The notes below the pieces were generated by a model. The model saw only the letters and a list, made by a program, of their open reading frames with translations, was not told the DNA's origin and searched no databases. Below are positions 55,547 to 63,876 of a DNA stretch of 64,000 nucleotides, one piece after another; position 1 is the first letter of the stretch; each line of letters opens with the position of its first letter. Both the position numbers and the translations under genes were made by a program. This DNA comes from Microbacterium sp. TNHR37B (lineage in GTDB: Bacteria; Actinomycetota; Actinomycetes; Actinomycetales; Microbacteriaceae). The stretch covers positions 1,240,001 to 1,304,000 of the forward strand of contig NZ_LQGV01000001.1 in assembly GCF_001620065.1 (NCBI RefSeq), read 5' to 3'.

Positions 55547-55557
55547 GTGTACGAGTT
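55547..55557 (-). promoter_or_regulatory. GTGTACGAGTT site upstream of copZ
   Basis: An 11-bp sequence identical to that at 57233-57243 in the MFS/TetR region, 18 bp before the copZ ATG. It may be a binding site shared with the TetR-type regulator or part of a common promoter. Confidence 0.4.
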
Positions 55558-55566
55558 ATTCGAGAC

Positions 55567-55585
55567 TATACCCATAGGGGGTATA
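55567..55585 (-). promoter_or_regulatory. CsoR operator
   Basis: TATACCCATAGGGGGTATA is a nearly perfect palindrome with the TATACCC/GGGTATA arms typical of CsoR operators. It is 38 bp upstream of the copZ ATG and 2 bp after the stop of the MFS gene. CsoR would block the copper operon until copper binds it. Confidence 0.85.
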
Positions 55586-55587
55586 GG

Positions 55588-57141
55588 TCAATGAGTGGAT
55601 GCTTCCTCCGGACTGTCCTGCGACTGCCCGGTGGGGCGGATGTGACGCAGTCGCGTAGCGGCGATGATCGCCGCCACACCCGCGATGACCGCCGAGACGA
55701 TGGCCGCAGTGTTGAGTCCGCCCGTGAATGCGGCTTGCGCGGCAGCGATGACCTGCTCGCCGAGCGCTCCCGGCAGTTCCGCAGCCGAGGCGAGCGCCCC
55801 GTCGATGCTGTCCGAGGCGGCGGCTGCCGCCTCGGGTGGCAGCCCCTCGGGGAGTCTGGACTCGATGTTGCCGCGGTAAGCGGCGATTCCGACACTGCCG
55901 ATCACTGCGACACCGAGGGAGATCCCCAGGTCGTTAGCTGTGGTCGCGAGTCCTGAAGCGCCGCCGGTCTTCTCCGGCGGGACGGAGCTGACGACGAGAT
56001 CGGTGGTCAGAGCCATCGATGGGGCCACGCCGGGGTAGGTGATGACGAAGCTCGCGATCACCAGCGCCAGTCCCGTGCCGGCATCCAGTTGAGTGAACAA
56101 GATGTAGCCGACCACCTGAGTGAGTAGGCCGATCGCGATCACGTTGCCGGGCCGGAACTTCCTCGCGAACACCGGCGAGAGCGTCGAGACGACGATCAGC
56201 ACCGCCGCGGCCGGCAAGATCGACAGGCCCGCCTGCAGCGGCGAGAGCTCCTGCACGTGCTGGAGGTACTGCGTGAACAGCGAGTACACGCCACCGAGCG
56301 CTGCAGCCGAGAGCAGGAACACCGCCAGCGCTCCTGAGACAGTGCGGTTGGCGAACAGGCGCACGTCCAGCAGCGGCCGCTCGGCACGCAGCTGGCGAAG
56401 CACGAACCACAGTCCGATCAGCAGGCCTGCGACGAGCAATCCGATCGAGGGTCCCGCCGGCTCCTGCGCGGCGAACCGCTTGATGCCATAGATGATCGCC
56501 AACAGGCCGCCAACCAGCAGCAGAGCACTGAACAAGTCGATCCTCGCCGAAGGATCGCGGTGCTCTGGCACCAGCAGCGGGGCGGCGATAGCGACCAGTG
56601 CCATGATGGGCACGGCCACCAGGAAGGTTGCCTGCCAGCCAAAGCCCTCCAGTAGGACACCCGAGAGCAATGGGCCGAGGGCAACGCCCGCGGAGATTCC
56701 GCCGGCCCACACCCCGATCGCGACGCCGCGCTGCTTCGCGTCGGCGAAGAGCACGAAGATCAGCCCGATCGTCGCCGGCACCATCATTGCCGCGGCCAGC
56801 CCGAGGATGGCCCGCCAGGCGATCATCAGTTCCGGGATCGTCGTCAGCGCCGCGGCGATCGAGACGGCGGCGAACAGGATCGCGCCGATCACCATGAGCA
56901 GGCGCTTGCCGATCCGATCGCCGAGCACGCCCATCGCGACGAGGAACCCGGCCATCACGAAGCCGTAGATGTCGAGGATCCACAGCAGCTGGGTGCTCGA
57001 CGGGTTCAGGTCCGCGGCCAGGTTCGGGGCGGCGAGGAACAGGATCGTGAGCATCATGAACAGCAGCGTCGAGGGGATCACCAGCACGGCGAGCCCCCAC
57101 CACTGCTTGGCGCCGGCACGCGGCGCGGCGGTGTCGCTCAT
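55588..57141 (-). CDS. DHA2-type 14-helix MFS drug efflux protein
   Basis: A 517-residue MFS protein with about 14 membrane helices. MLTILFLAAPNLAADLNPSSTQLLWILDIYGFVMAGFL is the DHA2 motif D1 region; GDRIGKRLLMVIGAILFA is motif A. Relatives include EmrB-, QacA- and SmvA-type exporters of antiseptics and drugs. Its stop is adjacent to the CsoR box. A TetR-type gene is divergent from it, which indicates drug-responsive control. Confidence 0.88.
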   Translation of the reverse strand: MSDTAAPRAGAKQWWGLAVLVIPSTLLFMMLTILFLAAPNLAADLNPSSTQLLWILDIYGFVMAGFLVAMGVLGDRIGKRLLMVIGAILFAAVSIAAALTTIPELMIAWRAILGLAAAMMVPATIGLIFVLFADAKQRGVAIGVWAGGISAGVALGPLLSGVLLEGFGWQATFLVAVPIMALVAIAAPLLVPEHRDPSARIDLFSALLLVGGLLAIIYGIKRFAAQEPAGPSIGLLVAGLLIGLWFVLRQLRAERPLLDVRLFANRTVSGALAVFLLSAAALGGVYSLFTQYLQHVQELSPLQAGLSILPAAAVLIVVSTLSPVFARKFRPGNVIAIGLLTQVVGYILFTQLDAGTGLALVIASFVITYPGVAPSMALTTDLVVSSVPPEKTGGASGLATTANDLGISLGVAVIGSVGIAAYRGNIESRLPEGLPPEAAAAASDSIDGALASAAELPGALGEQVIAAAQAAFTGGLNTAAIVSAVIAGVAAIIAATRLRHIRPTGQSQDSPEEASTH

Positions 57142-57232
57142 TGCGCACCCCCGGGGATGTGTGTCGTGGACATGGTCGTCATCTCCTCTCTGCCGGTCCC
57201 GCCTCGCCCTCCGAGCCGGAACTCGATCATCG

Positions 57233-57285
57233 GTGTACGAGTTGTAACGGCTACACTATCTCATACATTCCAGTACGACTTGTGA
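57233..57285. promoter_or_regulatory. Candidate TetR operator region between MFS pump and TetR
   Basis: GTGTACGAGTT (57233-57243) and the related GTACGACTTGTGA (57273-57285) are direct repeats with 38-bp spacing (GTACGA[G/C]TTGT[A/G]A). They lie 91 bp before the MFS start and 9 bp before the TetR start. They are good operator candidates for the divergent pair. Confidence 0.5.
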
Positions 57286-57293
57286 GGTGGATC

Positions 57294-57950
57294 ATGACGG
57301 CGAAGAGGACGACGCCCCGCGGCGCGACGGCCGGTGCGTCAGGTGGCGGTGGGCGGGCGGCCAATCAGCGGGCGGATGCGCAGCGCAACCGGGCGAGGAT
57401 TCTGGCCGCGACGGCGACGGCGATCCGTAAGAACCCCGACGCGTCGGTCGGCGACATCGCCGCCGAGGCCGGGATGGGCAGAGTGACCGTCTACGGGCAT
57501 TTCCCGACCCGTGCGGAGCTGATCGAGGCTGCCCTGGTCGACAGCCTCGAACGCGGCGAAGAGGTGCTCAGCGGGGTGCCCTTGGATGGTGATCCGGGTG
57601 AGGCGTTCCGGCGGCTGGTGGCCTCCAGCTGGGTTCTGGTCGACCAGTCGCGGGCGCTGCTGGCGGCTGCGCTGAAAGAGCTGCCCGCGGCACGCATCCG
57701 GGAGTTGCACGAGAAGGCCGAGGGGCGGATGCGGGCTCTGCTGCTTCGCGGCCAGCGCGAGGGCGTCTTCCGGGTCGATCTGCCGGTGTCCTGGCTGCTG
57801 ACCACCACGCACGTGGTGATGAACGGTGCTGCCGAAGAAGTGCGTGCCGGGCGCCTCGACGCCGACGACGCGCCGTGGTTCATCGAGGCGATCCTGCTGC
57901 CCGCCTTCACCGCCACCACCAGCACCACCACCATTGGGGAAGGAGCCTGA
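57294..57950 (+). CDS. TetR-family regulator (pump-linked)
   Basis: A 218-residue TetR protein from ATG 57294 (GAGGTGG upstream). The helix-turn-helix is NPDASVGDIAAEAGMGRVTVYGHFPTRAELIEAAL. The ligand domain (about 85-218) is helical (FRRLVASSWVLVDQSRALLAAALKELPAARIRELHEKAEGRM). It is divergent from the DHA2 pump and its stop overlaps the FAD oxidoreductase start by one base. Its recognition helix is very close to that of the second TetR at 59493. Confidence 0.88.
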   Translation: MTAKRTTPRGATAGASGGGGRAANQRADAQRNRARILAATATAIRKNPDASVGDIAAEAGMGRVTVYGHFPTRAELIEAALVDSLERGEEVLSGVPLDGDPGEAFRRLVASSWVLVDQSRALLAAALKELPAARIRELHEKAEGRMRALLLRGQREGVFRVDLPVSWLLTTTHVVMNGAAEEVRAGRLDADDAPWFIEAILLPAFTATTSTTTIGEGA

Positions 57951-59140
57951 TGAGTATGCCGAGCGTCGCGATCATCGGGGCCGGTGCCGCCGGCACCGCA
58001 GCCGCGAGAAGCCTGCACGCCGCCGGCCTCGACGTCGACCTCTACACGCGGAGCGGCGAAGCACCGTACAACCGGACGTTGGTCAATAAGGGCATCGCGA
58101 TCGGGCTGCTCGAACCGGCCCAGGCGGCCCTGCCCGACACCGGGGCCACCCTCCGGTCGGAGACGGTGCGCGGCCTCGACCCGAGGTCTCGGCGGTTGCG
58201 CCTGGACTCCGGTGATACCCGCGCCTATGACGCGCTCCTGATCGCCACCGGTAGCCGGCCGCGCACGCTGGATGAGGAGGTGATCGGCCGCGACCAAGCG
58301 ATCAGCGCCGGCAGATTGACCACCCTGCACTCGGCCGCCGACGCCGTCCGCCTCCGCGATCTGCTCGCGACCACCAAGCCTGCCCGGGTGCTCATGCTCG
58401 GCGGCGGCCTCGTCGCCTCCGAGACCGCGTCACTGCTCACCGACGCCGGCCACGACGTTGCCCTCATCACCCGCGCCGCGATCCCAGGAGCGAACGCCAT
58501 CGGCGCACACGTCGCCCGGCGGCTACGCGACCTGCACCGCCCCCAGCACGCCGCCTACCTGGAACGAACCGTGCGCTCGATCCGCACCCACACCGACCGC
58601 ATCAGCATCACCCTCAACGACGGCAGCCGGGTCGAGGGTGACCTCGCGATCGTCGCGCACGGCACCATGCCCGCCGCCCCCGCACCCTGGACCGGGCCCG
58701 ACGGCATCCCCGTCGACTCCCGCCTGCGCTCCATGCACGCCCCGCGCCAGCGGATCTACGCCGCCGGCGGCGTCGCCGTGCATCACTATCCCGGCCACGG
58801 CTCCTACCGAATTGACCACTGGGACGACTCGGCCGCCCAGGGCATCCACGCCGCGAACACGCTGCTACACGACCTCGGTATCGCCGGCGACCCCGGCCAG
58901 TACCTGCCGAGCTCGACGTTCACCGCACGCATCCACGGCCACACCCTCACCGGCGCCGGACACCCCGCCCTGGGCAACCGCACCCGCATCCTTTCCGAGG
59001 AACCGCTGATCACAGCCCACTACCTCGACGAGGTGCTGGTCGCGCTCACCGGGGTGAATGCCGCCGGCCCTATGCGTGAGCTGATACCCCGCCTGCATCA
59101 CCCTGATACCGCGGCTGATCCGGTGACGCAACAGGCCTGA
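57950..59140 (+). CDS. NAD(P)/FAD-dependent oxidoreductase (ferredoxin-reductase-like)
   Basis: A 396-residue flavoprotein. The N-terminal FAD motif is VAIIGAGAAGTAAARSL, the NAD(P) motif is VLMLGGGLVASETASLL, and the C-terminal FAD motif is IYAAGGVAVHHYPGHGSYRIDHWDD. The layout matches class I pyridine nucleotide-disulfide-type reductases that pass electrons to ferredoxins or other partners, with no redox CxxC in the active site. The electron acceptor is unknown. It is translationally coupled to the TetR gene. Might act on compounds exported by the pump. Confidence 0.82.
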   Translation: MSMPSVAIIGAGAAGTAAARSLHAAGLDVDLYTRSGEAPYNRTLVNKGIAIGLLEPAQAALPDTGATLRSETVRGLDPRSRRLRLDSGDTRAYDALLIATGSRPRTLDEEVIGRDQAISAGRLTTLHSAADAVRLRDLLATTKPARVLMLGGGLVASETASLLTDAGHDVALITRAAIPGANAIGAHVARRLRDLHRPQHAAYLERTVRSIRTHTDRISITLNDGSRVEGDLAIVAHGTMPAAPAPWTGPDGIPVDSRLRSMHAPRQRIYAAGGVAVHHYPGHGSYRIDHWDDSAAQGIHAANTLLHDLGIAGDPGQYLPSSTFTARIHGHTLTGAGHPALGNRTRILSEEPLITAHYLDEVLVALTGVNAAGPMRELIPRLHHPDTAADPVTQQA

Positions 59141-59457
59141 AGTATCGTCGATCCAACCGGCGTTCAGACTGTGCGCACGCAGGCGTGCTGGCGCACACCG
59201 CGAGAGCGACTCGGGCAATCTCGGTCTTTGCGCACTACCCGATGGCTCGTCGTCTCTGCGGCAAAGCCCAGGCACATGCTTTCCGATCCTCACCGATCGA
59301 ACCCGACTCAGCCCGACCAGTTCTGAGCGAATCGCCTATGCCCGTCTTCGCCAGCCCAAGCGCTGCGGAGCGACGCTCAGGCGGCTGATCACGCAGGTCC
59401 GAGCAGACGCCGTCGCCTCATAACTCATACACCAGTGCCTGTGTTTCTGGTACCGTA
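59141..59457. other. Gap before second TetR, visibly less GC-rich
   Basis: About 320 bp with mixed composition and no ORF with a convincing ribosome site. The 67-codon reading frame at 59185-59388 has unlikely composition and no family match. The operator palindrome for the next gene begins at its right edge. Possibly a junction between two cargo islands. Confidence 0.35.
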
Positions 59458-59479
59458 AGTCAAACAGCAGTGTTTGACT
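59458..59479 (+). promoter_or_regulatory. Palindromic operator before second TetR
   Basis: AGTCAAACA (59458-59466) and TGTTTGACT (59471-59479) form a perfect 9-bp inverted repeat with a 4-bp centre, 13 bp before the TetR start. Symmetric arms of this length are typical of TetR operators. Confidence 0.75.
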
Positions 59480-59492
59480 ATCGGAGTTGGAG

Positions 59493-60107
59493 ATGATGCC
59501 TCGCACCACGATCACCCCCGAACGTCGCCGCTCGGATGCGACCAGAAACACCGAGCGCATCCTCGCGGCAGCTATTTCGCAGCTGAGCACTCGCCCCGAT
59601 GCCACCATCACCAGCATCGCTCGCGAGGTCGGCCTCGGTAGAGTGACCGTCTACGGGCACTTCCCGTCTCGCACGGCCCTCGTCGATGCCGCCGTCGGCC
59701 GCGTCATCGCCGACAATCAAAAATGCCTCGACGACGTCGCCGGGAATCCCGATCCCGTCCGCGCCTTGGAGTACGTGCTCGGGATCAGCTGGCAGCTGAT
59801 GGACCAATCTCGGTCCATCGTGATGGCCGCCTCTGACGCGCTCACCCCAGCACGGCTGCGCGAACTCCACGCGGCGTTCGAGGCTCGCATCTGCGCACTC
59901 ATCGAACGTGGACAGGCAGTGGGCATTTTCCGCTCCGATCTCCCCGCCTGGTGGCTCGTCACCGCCATCCACCGGATCTTCCACGGCGCCGCGAACGAGA
60001 TGGCCGGGAACCGACTGGATCAGGGGAAGGTCCTGCCTCTACTGATCGGGACCGTGCTGGCACTGATTCGCGACCCCGCGGCCTCCCCGAAGGAGAGCAC
60101 GTCATGA
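59493..60107 (+). CDS. TetR-family regulator of the A-T-R operon
   Basis: A 204-residue TetR protein. Start at ATG 59493 (CGGAG upstream; ATG 59496 is also possible). The helix-turn-helix is DATITSIAREVGLGRVTVYGHFPSRTALVDAAV. The ligand domain (about 80-204) is similar in layout to the first TetR (LGISWQLMDQSRSIVMAASDALTPARLRELHAAFEARI). Its stop overlaps the A-T-R ATG by 4 bp (ATGA), so it is translated together with its probable target genes. Confidence 0.87.
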   Translation: MMPRTTITPERRRSDATRNTERILAAAISQLSTRPDATITSIAREVGLGRVTVYGHFPSRTALVDAAVGRVIADNQKCLDDVAGNPDPVRALEYVLGISWQLMDQSRSIVMAASDALTPARLRELHAAFEARICALIERGQAVGIFRSDLPAWWLVTAIHRIFHGAANEMAGNRLDQGKVLPLLIGTVLALIRDPAASPKESTS

Positions 60108-63103
60108 TTACCACCCGCACCTATCTTTGCGACCGTGTCGACCAGATGGCACGGTTCCGGCCCGAGGCGATCGCCGTTGTCTGTGGCGACCTCCAGCTCA
60201 CCTATGCTCAGCTCGCCGCGCAGGCAGCAGACCTTGCCGACGAACTCGCCCAACACGGGCTGCCCCTCAACGGCTCGGTCATGGTGGCCTTGCCACGCGG
60301 GCCTGAGCAGATCGTGGCCATGCTGGCGATTTGGCGAGCTGGTCTTGCCTACCTGCCAATCGACCACCGAGACCCGCCCCAACGCCACAACGAGATCCGT
60401 CGAATTACCGGCGCGGTCGCCACGCTGACCCTGCAACATTCCACTTCTACGGACGCGCAGGCCGTCACGATCACCCCTAACATCCCCGTGATAAACGCGA
60501 CCTCAGCCGGTTCATGGCAGACCGAGGCTTCAGAGATCGCCTACGTGATCTTCACTTCCGGTTCCACCGGCCACCCCAAAGGAGTCGCCGCCTCCCATCA
60601 GGCCCTGGCTTCTCTACTTGATCAGCTCGTGACTCGCTACGGCATCACGGAAGAGGATCGCGTACTGCAGTTCGCGGCGTCGACTTTCGACACCTCAATC
60701 GAGCAGATCGGCGTGAGCCTGGCCGCCGGGGCGACGCTGGTCCTTCCCGAGACCCTCTGGGCGCCCTCGGAGTTTCACGACAAGATCAGCCAGGCCGGTG
60801 TGACCGTCATGGACCTCACGCCCAGCTATTGGCGCGAAGTCGTCGCACATTCCGCCGACGCCGACGTCGCCGACCAATCGATCCGACTGCTCATTCTCGG
60901 CGGTGCGGCAGTGTCCAACCGCGATCTCAAGGCCGCGCGGAGCCTCTATCCGCGGGCCCGCGTGCTCAACGCCTACGGCCTCACCGAGACCGGCATCACC
61001 TCCTGCCTCTCCGAAGTCCACGACATCGGCGCCCTCGATGACGGCCCGGCCGCCGTCGGGTTTCCTCTCGATGGTGCTGGCGTGCGCATCCTCGATACCC
61101 ACGGCACTCCCGTGGTCGACGGCCGCGCCGGAGACGTCGCTGTCTCCGGGCGTCTGGCATTGGGCACTACACACGCAGGCGCCGGCCTGGACCCGCTGCC
61201 GAGCGTGAAGCTCGATGGTCACCATTTCTACCTCACCGGGGACACCGGCTTCCTGGACCCGCGTGCCGGCCTATTCATCACCGGGCGTGCTGACCGGCAG
61301 CTGAAGATCCGCGGCTACCGCGTCGACCCGGAAGAAGTCGAGAACATCCTGCGCAGCCACGACGCCATCAGTGACGCCGCAGTGCTCGGCGACAGCGAGG
61401 GGACCCGCCTGCATGCTTTCTACACGGTGGCCCCGGGGCGTCGGGATCCTGGCAGTCAGGCCGCACGAGATCATGTGAGTGCCGCGCTTCCGGCGCACGC
61501 CGTTCCCAATACCGCCACAGTGGTGGACTCACTGCCGCAGACCGCCCACGGCAAGACCGACTACAAGGCTCTGGCCGCCGGCCTTGAAGCGCTCCCCGCC
61601 GAGACCCCAAGCACCACCATCGAACTGGATTCGGCGATCGAGCACGCGGTGGCAGGCATTTGGACCGAGGTCCTCGGCATCGCCCGTCACCAGCTCGGGC
61701 TGTCCTTCTTCGACGCCGGCGGCACCTCTATAGCCGCTGCCGAACTCGTCGCCCGCACCCGGTCCAGCCTCGGCATCCACGTCCGGTTCGTCCGGGCGCT
61801 GATCGAGCGGCTGCTCAGAGACCCGTACTTCACCAGCTACTGCCAGGCCGTCGCGCACGCCCGCGCCGGAGTCCTCGAAGCCGGTAGCCATCCACGCACT
61901 GCCATGCAGGCAGACCTCCAACGCTCCATCACCCTCAACGGCGCAACTCCGAGCCCGGGCCCGCCGGTCCTGGAGGAGACCTCCACCATACTGCTCACCG
62001 GCGCTACCGGCTTCCTGGGCTCGCACCTGCTGCCACGACTGCTCGCATCGACCCCGGCGCGGCTGGCCTGCGTGGTGCGCGCCCCGTCAGAGGAAGCTGC
62101 ACGCCAGCGATTGCGTACTGCTTGGGAGACCTACGGTTCGGCCCCGGACGTTCGTCCGGAGGATGAAGCCCGCATCGACATCGTCCTCGGGGACCTCGCC
62201 CAACCCTGCCTCGGGCTGGACGAGATCAACTTCGAGGGGCTGACCGAACGCACCAGCCTCGTGGTGCACTCGGGCGGAACGGTCAACTTCATCTACCCCT
62301 ATGCGCAGATGAAGGCGGCCAACGTCGATGGCACCTATGAGCTGCTGCGCCTGGCAGCCAGACATGGCATCGCGTTCCACTACGTCTCCACAATGGCGGT
62401 TGTCGCCGGCCACGGCGTTGCCGGTACGCGCACCATCAGCGAGGACACTCCTCTGGATCACCTCGACCAGCTTGGTGTCGGCTACGCCGAAAGCAAATGG
62501 GTTGCTGAACACCTGGTGCAGGACGCTGCACGGGCCGGGCTGCCAGTGGCCATCTACCGGGCAGCCGACATCTCCGGACACAGCAGCCGCGGCACTTGGA
62601 ATACCACCACCGAGATGTGCTGCATGAAGCGTTTTATTCGCGACATCGGAGCCATCCCACACGCCGAGCTCCCGATGGACTACACCCCGGTCGACGTCTT
62701 CGCCGACGCCCTGGTCCACATAGCCACCCACGAACCGGCCACCGGGCAGGTTTATCACCTGACAAACCCGCACAAGGCTCCCATCTCGCTGCTCCAGCAA
62801 CGTCTCCAGGCGCGCGGCAACACGATCGCGGAGATCCCTTGGGCGGACTGGGTCGCCCAGATGATCGACCTGGCGGTCACTAACCCCGAGCATCCGATGA
62901 CCCCCTTTGCGCCCCTGTTCATCGACAAGTGCCCCAGCGGGCAGATGAGCGTGGCCGAGATGTACCTCGAGGACACGTTCCCCGCTTTCACCCGAACCAA
63001 CGTCGAGCAGGCCCTGGCTGGCACGGACATTACCTTCCCCGATGTCGACGCCGAGCTGATCGACCGCTACCTCGACTTCCTGGAGCGAAAGGAGTTCCTA
63101 TGA
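60104..63103 (+). CDS. A-T-R protein: adenylation, thiolation and thioester-reductase domains (NRPS/CAR-like)
   Basis: A 999-residue single module. The adenylation domain (about 15-495) has A3 TSGSTGHPKG (151-160), A4 FDTSIEQ (195-201), A5 NAYGLTET (289-296), A8 TGRADRQLKIRGYRVDPEEV (393-412) and the catalytic Lys484 in A10. By eye alignment to GrsA the pocket reads D-T-E-D-I-G-A-I-T-K, with Glu and Asp suited to a basic amino acid. The thiolation domain has DAGGTS with Ser542. The reductase domain (625-999) has GATGFLG, a Thr/Ser at STM and YAESK. It would release an amino-acid aldehyde. No condensation domain is present. Confidence 0.87.
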   Translation: MITTRTYLCDRVDQMARFRPEAIAVVCGDLQLTYAQLAAQAADLADELAQHGLPLNGSVMVALPRGPEQIVAMLAIWRAGLAYLPIDHRDPPQRHNEIRRITGAVATLTLQHSTSTDAQAVTITPNIPVINATSAGSWQTEASEIAYVIFTSGSTGHPKGVAASHQALASLLDQLVTRYGITEEDRVLQFAASTFDTSIEQIGVSLAAGATLVLPETLWAPSEFHDKISQAGVTVMDLTPSYWREVVAHSADADVADQSIRLLILGGAAVSNRDLKAARSLYPRARVLNAYGLTETGITSCLSEVHDIGALDDGPAAVGFPLDGAGVRILDTHGTPVVDGRAGDVAVSGRLALGTTHAGAGLDPLPSVKLDGHHFYLTGDTGFLDPRAGLFITGRADRQLKIRGYRVDPEEVENILRSHDAISDAAVLGDSEGTRLHAFYTVAPGRRDPGSQAARDHVSAALPAHAVPNTATVVDSLPQTAHGKTDYKALAAGLEALPAETPSTTIELDSAIEHAVAGIWTEVLGIARHQLGLSFFDAGGTSIAAAELVARTRSSLGIHVRFVRALIERLLRDPYFTSYCQAVAHARAGVLEAGSHPRTAMQADLQRSITLNGATPSPGPPVLEETSTILLTGATGFLGSHLLPRLLASTPARLACVVRAPSEEAARQRLRTAWETYGSAPDVRPEDEARIDIVLGDLAQPCLGLDEINFEGLTERTSLVVHSGGTVNFIYPYAQMKAANVDGTYELLRLAARHGIAFHYVSTMAVVAGHGVAGTRTISEDTPLDHLDQLGVGYAESKWVAEHLVQDAARAGLPVAIYRAADISGHSSRGTWNTTTEMCCMKRFIRDIGAIPHAELPMDYTPVDVFADALVHIATHEPATGQVYHLTNPHKAPISLLQQRLQARGNTIAEIPWADWVAQMIDLAVTNPEHPMTPFAPLFIDKCPSGQMSVAEMYLEDTFPAFTRTNVEQALAGTDITFPDVDAELIDRYLDFLERKEFL

Positions 63104-63876
63104 GTCTCGACTGGACCGCGCTCAGCCGCGACACCCTCCCAGCCACCGGGCCCGTGGCTTTCGACGCTGACCTCTCAGCGCCGAACATCTTTGCCGCAGC
63201 GTCACACGGTTTCTACTGCTTTCCCGCTTCCTCCTACGAAGAAGCCATGCTCAATGAAATCCGCTACGCCGCGGACGCCGAGAGCGGCAGCCTCACCGTC
63301 AACGAGCAATCGTCCGAGCCTTACTCCGTCGCCTGGTTCAACCCGGACCCCCGGCCCGTAGCAGAGCTGACCACCCGCCGCACCGGCCGTACCATGCGCC
63401 GATTCGCCCGACGGCGCGCCGAGTGGCGCACGAGCATCAACGCCGCCTTCGACCAGGTCGTCAACGCCTGCGCCCAGACACACCAGAGCACCTGGATCAC
63501 CGACACCCTCCGACCGGCCCTGCAGGAGCTCCATGAGCAGGGGCTGGCTCACAGTTGCGAGGTCTGGCACGACGGAGAACTGATCGGCGGAGTCTTCGGC
63601 CTCCAACTTGGCGCGGTCCTCTCCGCCGACTCCCAATTCACCCTCGTCGAGGGCGCTGGCAAGATCGCCGTCGTCGACCTCATGACGCGCTTCCTGCAAG
63701 GCGGAGGGCGTCTCTTCGACTTCCAGCATGACTCCCAGCACGCAACAAACCTGGGAGCAAAGCCGATGCCCCGTGCTGCCTACCTGCAATCCCTGCGCCA
63801 GCTCATCGAGAAGCCGGTCCATATTCCCCACGAGCAGCGCTCCGCCGAACACCTCGCAGAGTTGGTGACGACATGA
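63100..63876 (+). CDS. Aat-like leucyl/phenylalanyl-tRNA-protein transferase homolog
   Basis: A 258-residue homolog of Aat (234 aa in E. coli). WFNPDPR (79-85) matches WWSPDPR; WITDTLRPALQELHEQGLAHSCEVWHDGELIGGVFGL (132-168) and LFDFQHDSQHATNLGAKPMPRAAYL (205-229) match the core GNAT-like fold. The residues corresponding to D186 and Q188 are kept (D207, Q209), but the GESMF motif is ADSQF (176-180), Glu156 becoming Asp. It overlaps the A-T-R gene by 4 bp, so its product is probably made with it. It may add an amino acid from tRNA to the carrier-bound substrate. Confidence 0.78.
   Translation: MSLDWTALSRDTLPATGPVAFDADLSAPNIFAAASHGFYCFPASSYEEAMLNEIRYAADAESGSLTVNEQSSEPYSVAWFNPDPRPVAELTTRRTGRTMRRFARRRAEWRTSINAAFDQVVNACAQTHQSTWITDTLRPALQELHEQGLAHSCEVWHDGELIGGVFGLQLGAVLSADSQFTLVEGAGKIAVVDLMTRFLQGGGRLFDFQHDSQHATNLGAKPMPRAAYLQSLRQLIEKPVHIPHEQRSAEHLAELVTT

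Noticed and set aside
59185..59388. 67-codon plus-strand frame before the second TetR
   Set aside because: No ribosome site, no recognised domain and mixed composition.
60104..63103. Fungal-type Lys2 alpha-aminoadipate reductase or carboxylic acid reductase as the role of the A-T-R protein
   Set aside because: The domain order is the same, but the pocket residues do not match Lys2, and the partner Aat-like gene and TetR control point to a biosynthetic operon. Not excluded for an unknown carboxylic acid.
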